64,000 bases of DNA from positions 31,115 to 95,114 of the forward strand of contig JBBSQC010000011.1 in the NCBI GenBank assembly GCA_038258215.1, read 5' to 3'. Of this stretch, positions 58,313 through 64,000 are shown piece after piece. The stretch comes from Fodinibacter sp038258215 (GTDB lineage: Bacteria > Actinomycetota > Actinomycetes > Actinomycetales > Dermatophilaceae). The notes under the pieces are model-generated. The model was not told the origin of the DNA. It saw nothing but the letters and a program-made list of their open reading frames with translations, and did not search any database. The position numbers were made by a program, and so were the translations under genes. Position 1 is the stretch's first letter. Each line of letters begins with the position of its first letter.

Positions 58313-59647
58313 TCACCCCATCACGGTGCGGGTGCTCGCGCTGCTCTCGCGCTTCCGGCTGAACGCCGACAGGTCGACCTTGAGCCCGGTGTGCGCTCCG
58401 ACGTAGGTCACCGGATCGGTGTCGTGGTCGTGGCCGCCCTCGACGGCATCGACGATGGCCGCGAGGAAGCCGCCGACGACGGGCGCGTTCTTGAACGAGT
58501 TGCCGCTCGTGCCCATCGCGACGTAGAAGCCCGGCGCGTCGGTGCGGTCGTAGATCGGGGTCCAGTCGTCGGCGACGTCGTAGACCCCGACGACCCCGGT
58601 CGGCCGGTTGGGCACGCGCAGCTCGGGGAGCCGCCTCGCGGCGCGGGTGACCTGGGCCTCGAACCGGGCGGTCGTGACCGTGCCGTGCACCTCGTCGGGG
58701 TCCTCGATCCAGTCGAAGGGGTCGCACTCCGGCTCGGTGCCCCCGACGACCCAGGCGTTGGCGGGGCCGGGGCGCATGTAGGTGCCCAGGTCGAGGTCGA
58801 AGACGCCTGGCCCCGGGGTCTCCTCGGTGCCGTAGCCCTCGGGCTGGGTGACCTGGTGCACCTCCTGGCGCAGGGGCCGCACACCGATGGTGAACTCGGC
58901 GCCGATCCCCGCCATCGCGTTGAACGCGCCCGACCACGGTCCGGCGGCGTTGACGACGATCGGGGACTCGACCCGGCGGCCGTCGGCGAGGCCGAGTCGC
59001 CAGGTGCCGCCGACGTGCTCGGCCGAGACGACCTTGGAACGGTATGCCGTGGTGGCCCCGTGCGCTCGTGCCGCATACGCGAGGTTGTCGGCAGCCAACC
59101 GCGGGTCGTCCATGTAGCCGGCATCCGGGGTGTGGACCGCGCCCAGGCGAGCGGTGGTCTCCTCCCAGAACGCGTCGTCTGTGACCGGCTTGTTGGGCCA
59201 GTAGGCGCCGCCGTCGAGGTGCGGGAAGCGGGTGAGGAGGTCGTCCGCAGCGATGTACTCGAACGGCACACCCGCCGCCCGCAGCAGGTCCATGCTCTCG
59301 GCGAGGGGCACCGCGGGCACGTCGAGGTGGAGCATCCCGGTGCGGTGGAAACGGCTGAGCGCCGGCGGGTCGTCGAGCGCGGCGAGGTCCAGACCGAGGT
59401 GGTCCGCCCACGACTCCCAGCAGAACTTCGCCTCCCACGCCGTGGCCACGCTCGCGAAGGTGGAGTACATGAACCGGATCACCGCGCTCGAGGCGGACGT
59501 GGACCCGTGGCCGGGGCCGCCCGCCTTGTCGAGCACCAGCACCGTCCGGCCGCCGCGGGCCAGCTCGAGCGCGATCGACGAGCCGATCACGCCGGAGCCG
59601 ACGACCACGGCGTCGGCGGTCAGGGCGGGGGTGGTGGTCTCGGGCAC
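58313..59647 (-). CDS. FAD-dependent oxidase, sarcosine/dimethylglycine oxidase-like (DAO fold)
   Basis: The 444-residue protein has ADAVVVGSGVIGSSIALELARGG for FAD, STSASSAVIRFMYS, VVNAAGPWSGAF and the C-terminal FYVAMGTSGNSFKNAPVVG. This is the D-amino-acid-oxidase-like fold of monomeric sarcosine oxidase and dimethylglycine oxidase subunits. In this operon it would remove a methyl group from sarcosine or dimethylglycine, giving formaldehyde and H2O2. It is ten bases after the reductase gene. Which methylamine it takes is not decided by motifs. Confidence 0.85.
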   Translation of the reverse strand: MPETTTPALTADAVVVGSGVIGSSIALELARGGRTVLVLDKAGGPGHGSTSASSAVIRFMYSTFASVATAWEAKFCWESWADHLGLDLAALDDPPALSRFHRTGMLHLDVPAVPLAESMDLLRAAGVPFEYIAADDLLTRFPHLDGGAYWPNKPVTDDAFWEETTARLGAVHTPDAGYMDDPRLAADNLAYAARAHGATTAYRSKVVSAEHVGGTWRLGLADGRRVESPIVVNAAGPWSGAFNAMAGIGAEFTIGVRPLRQEVHQVTQPEGYGTEETPGPGVFDLDLGTYMRPGPANAWVVGGTEPECDPFDWIEDPDEVHGTVTTARFEAQVTRAARRLPELRVPNRPTGVVGVYDVADDWTPIYDRTDAPGFYVAMGTSGNSFKNAPVVGGFLAAIVDAVEGGHDHDTDPVTYVGAHTGLKVDLSAFSRKRESSASTRTVMG

Positions 59648-59657
59648 CGGGTTCTCC

Positions 59658-60860
59658 TCAGGCGTCGACGACGATGTCGCCGAGGGGCGTCGAGCAACAG
59701 GGCAGGAACTTGTCCTGGGCGATCTCCCGCGGACGGATGCCGCCCTGGTGGTTCATGTCGACCGAGCCCGACAGGAGGGTCGACTTGCAGGTGCCACACA
59801 GCCCCTCGGCGCACGAGGAGGGCAGCGGGATGCCGGCCGCGGTGGCGGCCTCCAGCACGGTGGTGCCGGCCGGGCAGGCCACCTCTCGGCCGCTGCGGGC
59901 GAAGCGCACGGTGGCCGTGCCCGCCTCGGGCGGGGCAGCGGGCTGGGCGGCCCCGAGCTCGGGCACTGGAGCCAGGGTCGGCACGAGCGCGGGCGCCGCG
60001 GCGGTCCCGAGGACGAAGGACTCCTCGTGGCAGCGGGTGGGCTCCGCCCCGGCATCCGCGAGGGCCGTGCGGATGGCGGTCATGTAGCCGGGCGGGCCGC
60101 AGGTGAGCACCTCGCGACCGGCGAGGTCGGGCACGAGGGCCGCGAGCTGCTCGGCACCGACCCGTCCGCGCGGACCCTCCCAGCGGGGCAGGCCGTCCGC
60201 CGGCGCGGCGTCGTCCTCGCACACCCAGACGACCCGGATCGAGCCGTGCGCGGCGGCGAGGGCCTCGACCTCCGCCCGGCAGACGAGGTCGGCGGGGGTG
60301 CGGGCGTGGTGCACGACGACGACGTCGACCGGCTCGGCGAGGTCGGCGATGGTGCGCAGGGTCGACAGCGTGGGCGTGATGCCACTGCCGGCCGAGAGCA
60401 GCAGGTAGGAGCGGGCCGGGTGGGCCGCGACGCTGAACCCGCCCAGCGGGCCGCGAGCGGTGACCCGGTCGCCCGGGCCGAAGTGGTCGTGCAGGTAGGG
60501 GGAGAGGCCACCCCCCGGCATCCGCTTGATCGTGACGGTCAGCAGGTGGGGCCGGGTGGGAGGTGAGGAGATCGTGTAGCACCGCTCGACGGGGACCCCG
60601 TCGACGTCGACCACGAGCGTGAGGTACTGCCCGGGGAGGAAGGAGACCCCGCCCGGCCAGGTCGGCTCGAGCACGAGCGTGACGACATCGTGGGTCACGC
60701 GAATCACCTTGCGGCAGAGCAGTTCCTGGTCGAAGGGCGCCTCCTCGGGGAGGATGCCGGCGCCGATCGGCGTGGGGAGGTCCGGCACCACCCACAGCGC
60801 CGGCCCGTCGTGGTCGGGCACGGTCTGCCGCCTACTGTGCTCGTGGTGCTGCTGGCTCAT
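59658..60860 (-). CDS. gbcB: Ferredoxin-type reductase of the Rieske monooxygenase (GbcB-like)
   Basis: The 400-residue protein joins an FAD domain (VERCYTISS), an NAD(P) domain (LLSAGSGITPTLSTLR, VLTCGPPGYM) and a C-terminal plant-type [2Fe-2S] domain with CAEGLCGTCKS and a final LPCCSTP. It would pass electrons from NAD(P)H to the Rieske oxygenase whose gene overlaps it by ATGA. This matches the GbcB partner of glycine betaine monooxygenase. An alanine/proline linker of about 40 residues separates the reductase and ferredoxin parts. Confidence 0.88.
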   Translation of the reverse strand: MSQQHHEHSRRQTVPDHDGPALWVVPDLPTPIGAGILPEEAPFDQELLCRKVIRVTHDVVTLVLEPTWPGGVSFLPGQYLTLVVDVDGVPVERCYTISSPPTRPHLLTVTIKRMPGGGLSPYLHDHFGPGDRVTARGPLGGFSVAAHPARSYLLLSAGSGITPTLSTLRTIADLAEPVDVVVVHHARTPADLVCRAEVEALAAAHGSIRVVWVCEDDAAPADGLPRWEGPRGRVGAEQLAALVPDLAGREVLTCGPPGYMTAIRTALADAGAEPTRCHEESFVLGTAAAPALVPTLAPVPELGAAQPAAPPEAGTATVRFARSGREVACPAGTTVLEAATAAGIPLPSSCAEGLCGTCKSTLLSGSVDMNHQGGIRPREIAQDKFLPCCSTPLGDIVVDA

Positions 60861-62170
60861 CGGGGGGCCTCTTCGCGCATGCGGTCGACGTACCAGGTGA
60901 CGAAGGCGTCGACCTGGCGCTCGGGCTCGGTGTAGGGGCCGGGTTCGTAGGTCGGGTCGCTGACGCCCTTCTGGGTCAGGCCGACGAACGCGGCATCCTG
61001 CTCGTTGGTGTGCCGCCAGACCTCGGTGAGGGCGTCGACGTCGTAGTCGATGCCCTCCCTGGCGTCCTCGTGGACCAGCCAGGTGGTGCGCACGAGGGTG
61101 CGGTCGACGCCGACCGGCAGCGCGGCGAAGGTCACGACGTGGTCGGCCATGAAGTGGGCCCAGACGTTGGGCTGGGCGTGGAACGTGGCACGACCGAGGC
61201 GGGGCTCGTCGAGGTCACCGAGCAGCCGCCCGACGAGTCGCGTGCCGTCGCGGCTGAACGACTCCCCGGCACCGTCGAGGGCCTCGCGCTGGATGCGGTA
61301 GCCCAATGGCCGGTCGACGAGGTCCTCGGCCGCGGCATGGGGCAGCCCGCGCTGGTCGCAGGCGAGCTGAAGGTCGGCCTCCGCGAGGAGGTACCGGTCG
61401 TGGGACGGGCGCAGGCGCGCGGGCACCTGGTGGTCCTCCAGGCCCCACGTGGGGAAGAACGTGCACAGCAGCTCGGGGTGCCCCTCGCAGTGGTAGCACT
61501 CCCGGTTGTTCTCCATCGTCAGCTTCCAGTTGCCCTCCTCGACGAGGTCGACCTGCGCGGCGACCTTGGCGCGGTCGAGCGCGTGCGGCGCGAGGTAGGG
61601 GGTGAGCACCTCGGCGACGGCGTCGATGTCGTCGGGCGGGTCGGCGGCGAGGCAGACGAAGATCAACCCGCCCACGACCCGGAGGGAGACCGGGCGCAGC
61701 CCGAGGCACGAGGTGTCGGTGCCCGGGGTGAGCTGCGGGGCGTGCAGCAGCCGGCCGTCGGTGCCGTAGGTCCAGCGGTGGTAGCCGCACACGATGTTGC
61801 CGACCGAGCCGTGCGTCTCGCTGACCAGGCGGGCGCCGCGGTGCCGGCAGACGTTGCGGAAGGCGGCCACCTGCTCGTCGTCGTCGCGCAGCACGAGCAC
61901 CGAGACCCTGCCGATCTCCACAGTGAGGTAGTCACCGGCCTCGGGCACCTCGGCCACCGAGCCGACGAACACCCACTGCCGCGACCACAGCAGGTCGAGG
62001 TCGAGGTGGTGCAGCTCCTCGTCGGTGTAGAACACGCCGGGCAGCGAGCGGCCGGGCACGCGCTGAGCGAGGGCGTCGAGCAGGCGGCCCCGCTCGGGCG
62101 CCAGGTCGCCGGGGGGGAGCGGGGCGACCCGGGCGACGGACGAGGCGGATGCCGGTGCGGTCAGGGTCAT
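60857..62170 (-). CDS. gbcA: Rieske [2Fe-2S] oxygenase, glycine betaine monooxygenase-like (GbcA)
   Basis: The 437-residue oxygenase has the Rieske cluster motifs CRHRG (about 108-112) and CGYHRW (about 128-133). The mononuclear iron site is in ENNRECYHCEGHPEL. It resembles GbcA and other betaine demethylases rather than aromatic ring dioxygenases, since no small subunit gene is present. It would split the first methyl of glycine betaine, giving dimethylglycine and formaldehyde. ATG 62170 follows AGGAGG at eight bases. A longer upstream frame runs into the next gene. Confidence 0.88.
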   Translation of the reverse strand: MTLTAPASASSVARVAPLPPGDLAPERGRLLDALAQRVPGRSLPGVFYTDEELHHLDLDLLWSRQWVFVGSVAEVPEAGDYLTVEIGRVSVLVLRDDDEQVAAFRNVCRHRGARLVSETHGSVGNIVCGYHRWTYGTDGRLLHAPQLTPGTDTSCLGLRPVSLRVVGGLIFVCLAADPPDDIDAVAEVLTPYLAPHALDRAKVAAQVDLVEEGNWKLTMENNRECYHCEGHPELLCTFFPTWGLEDHQVPARLRPSHDRYLLAEADLQLACDQRGLPHAAAEDLVDRPLGYRIQREALDGAGESFSRDGTRLVGRLLGDLDEPRLGRATFHAQPNVWAHFMADHVVTFAALPVGVDRTLVRTTWLVHEDAREGIDYDVDALTEVWRHTNEQDAAFVGLTQKGVSDPTYEPGPYTEPERQVDAFVTWYVDRMREEAPR

Positions 62171-62189
62171 GCGGGGGTCCTCCTGCGGT

Positions 62190-64000
62190 TCACAGGACCA
62201 TGCACAGACGCAGGGCGTCGTACACGGCGGCGTGGATGTTGCGGCTCGCGACGGCGTCACCGACGCGGAAGAGCTGGTAGCGGCCCTCGGAGTTGGTCGC
62301 GACGACCTGCGGGGCGCCCGCGAGGAGGGCGGTGTGGTCGACCTCGCCGAGGTTGGTCGAGCCGCCCACGAGGTCGAGGTAGAGCTCGTCGTTGGGGAGT
62401 GTGCCGTGCTCGACGACGACGTGGTCGACCAGCCGCTCGAGCGGGGCGTCGGCGTAGTCGCTGACCAGGGTGGCGACGAGACGGCCGTCCTGGTCGGCCG
62501 CGGCCCTGCGCACCGCTGACAGCCGCCGGGTGACCGTGATGTCCACGCCGTGCTCGGCGAACGCCGCGAGGTAGGCGGGGCTGTTCATGCTCCCGACGCC
62601 GATGCCGACCATGCGCTCGGGCGTGACGTGCTCGACGCGGGCACCAAGCCGGGCGAGGTGCTCGGTGGCGTCGAGGCCGGCCTCGCCACCGTGGTCGTCG
62701 TAGACGAGCACCCGCTGGCCGGGGCGCAGGGTGTTGCCGAGCCCCCCGAGGACGTCCCACGTGTCGAGCACGAGGTCCTGGCCGGCCCGCAGGAAGGAGC
62801 GGTCCGGCATCCCGCCGGTGGCCACGACGACGACGTCCGGGTCCTCGGCGAGCACGGTCTCGGCGTCGGCGAAGACGCCGAAGCGGAACTCCACGCCGCT
62901 GTGCTTGGCCTCCTGGACCCGCCAGTCGATGATGCCGATGAGGTCGCGGCGGCGGGTCGTGGACGAGGCGAGGAGCACCTGGCCGCCGGGGCGGTCGGCG
63001 GCCTCCATGAGCACGACGTCGTGACCCCGCTCCCCGAGCACCCGGGCCGCCTCGAGCCCGCCCGGCCCCGCACCGACGATCACGGCGCGCCGCCGGCGCC
63101 CCACGGTCGGTGCGATGACGTGGGGCAGGCTCTGCTCGCGTCCGGTGGCCGGGTTGTGGATGCACTTGGCGTCGCCCGACTCGTAGATCGCGTCGAGGCA
63201 GTAGCTCGCACCGACGCAGGGGCGCACGCGGTCCTCCTCGCCGCGGGCCACCTTGGCGACGAGGTGCGGGTCGGCGAGCTGCGGGCGGGTCATGCCGACG
63301 AGGTCGAGGAGGCCTTCACGGATCGCGTGCCGCGCCGTGGCGACGTCGCCGATGCGGGCGGCGTGCATGACCGGGATGCCGACCGCCCGGCGCACCTCCC
63401 CGGCGAAGGCGAGGAACGGGGCGGACGGGGTGCCCATCGACGGGATGGTCGCGGCCAGCCGGGCGTCGCTGTCCAGCCCTCCCTTGATGACGGAGAGGAA
63501 GTCGACCCCGTGCTCCTGGTAGCGCCGGAGCACCTCGGTCGTCTCCGCCAGCCCGAGCCCGCCGGGCAGGTCCTCGTCCATCGCCATCCGCAGGCACACG
63601 ACGAAGTCGGGGCCGACGGCCGCGCGCACCGCCTCGAGCACCCGCATCGGGAAGGTCAGCCGGTGCTCGAGGCTGCCGCCGAACTCGTCGTCCCGGTGGT
63701 TGGTGACGGGGGAGACCCAGGCGTCGAAGAGGTGGGAGTAGGACTCGATCTCGATGCCGTCGAGACCGGCCTCCTGGCACCGGGCCGCGGCGTCGGCGGA
63801 GTCGCGCACGAGGCGGTCGACGTCCCACGCTGCGGCGGCGGGGGGGCAGGAGCGGTGCGGGGCCTCACGAAGCGGCGAGGGATAGACCAGGGGGAGCCAG
63901 TCGCCGGTGAAGTTGGAGGTGCGTCGGCCGAGGTGGGTGACCTGGCACATCACGGCGGCGCCCGCCTCGTGCACGTCGTCGGTGAGCCGGCGCAGCCACG
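62190..64000 (-). CDS. dgcA: NADH:flavin oxidoreductase / dimethylglycine demethylase-like (DgcA), 5' partial
   Basis: At least 603 residues are visible and the frame is open to the right edge. It has an OYE-type FMN barrel (MCQVTHLGRRTS, IEIESYSHLFDAWVSPVTNHRDDEFGGS), a [4Fe-4S] cysteine set in CVGASYC and AKCIHNPATG, then an FAD/NAD domain with VIVGAGPGGLEAARVL. This is the layout of the DgcA/N-methylproline demethylase branch of the 2,4-dienoyl-CoA reductase-like family. After GbcAB it would take dimethylglycine to sarcosine. The true start lies beyond 64000. Confidence 0.85.
   Translation of the reverse strand, partial: WLRRLTDDVHEAGAAVMCQVTHLGRRTSNFTGDWLPLVYPSPLREAPHRSCPPAAAAWDVDRLVRDSADAAARCQEAGLDGIEIESYSHLFDAWVSPVTNHRDDEFGGSLEHRLTFPMRVLEAVRAAVGPDFVVCLRMAMDEDLPGGLGLAETTEVLRRYQEHGVDFLSVIKGGLDSDARLAATIPSMGTPSAPFLAFAGEVRRAVGIPVMHAARIGDVATARHAIREGLLDLVGMTRPQLADPHLVAKVARGEEDRVRPCVGASYCLDAIYESGDAKCIHNPATGREQSLPHVIAPTVGRRRRAVIVGAGPGGLEAARVLGERGHDVVLMEAADRPGGQVLLASSTTRRRDLIGIIDWRVQEAKHSGVEFRFGVFADAETVLAEDPDVVVVATGGMPDRSFLRAGQDLVLDTWDVLGGLGNTLRPGQRVLVYDDHGGEAGLDATEHLARLGARVEHVTPERMVGIGVGSMNSPAYLAAFAEHGVDITVTRRLSAVRRAAADQDGRLVATLVSDYADAPLERLVDHVVVEHGTLPNDELYLDLVGGSTNLGEVDHTALLAGAPQVVATNSEGRYQLFRVGDAVASRNIHAAVYDALRLCMVL

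Overview
The window is very GC-rich, actinobacterial chromosomal DNA. Coding is dense, with many GTG starts and many 4-base ATGA/GTGA overlaps. An F420-dependent glucose-6-phosphate dehydrogenase, a DUF3073 protein, a FolP2-type protein, a GuaB1-type IMPDH relative, a complete kdpFABC-DE set and a B12-type MerR photoreceptor all point to Actinomycetota. The codon style resembles Micrococcales such as the Intrasporangiaceae; that family placement is inference from style, not from a marker gene.

Layout. 1-4.4 kb: end of a PLP-dependent lyase, an acyl-CoA ligase, and a membrane protein with an acidic repeat region and a C-terminal sunset-like domain. 4.5-9.2 kb: cupin protein, pntAB transhydrogenase, purM. 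9.3-13 kb (minus): cysteine hydrolase with an NCS1 permease, DUF3073, and a branched-chain amino acid dehydrogenase. 13-16.9 kb: fgd, folP2-like, CoA-transferase/racemase and enoyl-CoA hydratase genes, the first three translationally coupled. 17-24.6 kb: kdpF-A-B-C-D-E. 24.6-29.4 kb: haloacid dehalogenase, ATP-dependent DNA ligase, alditol oxidase, VOC protein, HpcH/HpaI aldolase.

29.4-39.3 kb is a sugar-catabolic locus. A nine-gene leftward operon carries an RpiR regulator, a UPF0309 SIS protein, a three-gene ABC importer, an AgaS-like SIS protein, a ROK kinase, a PfkB kinase and a class II aldolase. A BadF-type sugar kinase is divergent. The set fits import, phosphorylation, isomerisation/deamination, second phosphorylation and aldol cleavage of an amino sugar through a tagatose-type route.

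39.4-42.4 kb looks like a decayed island at tRNA-Phe. A 22-bp piece of the tRNA gene is repeated 2.86 kb away. Between the copies lie a DUF488 gene, a cytochrome oxidase subunit I fragment and a HEPN-MNT toxin-antitoxin pair with its own operator. tRNA-Asp and tRNA-Glu follow, then an HTH/Clp-N gene pair behind two palindromic operators.

43.6-49.4 kb: PHP protein, cysteine desulfurase-like protein, GuaB1, a candidate structured RNA ending in a strong terminator, and a DUF445 protein. 49.5-58.3 kb: a divergent locus around a MerR-B12 (LitR/CarH) regulator, with two cyclopropane-synthase-type methyltransferases, DUF1295, an FAD oxidoreductase, DUF1365, SRPBCC, an NAD(P)-binding protein and a CPBP protease; it is probably a light-responsive lipid-modification system. 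58.3-64 kb (minus): FAD oxidase, Rieske monooxygenase with its reductase, and a dimethylglycine-demethylase-like flavoprotein, together a stepwise N-demethylation pathway for glycine betaine or a similar betaine.

Several intergenic regions carry long palindromes with different stems but similar architecture.
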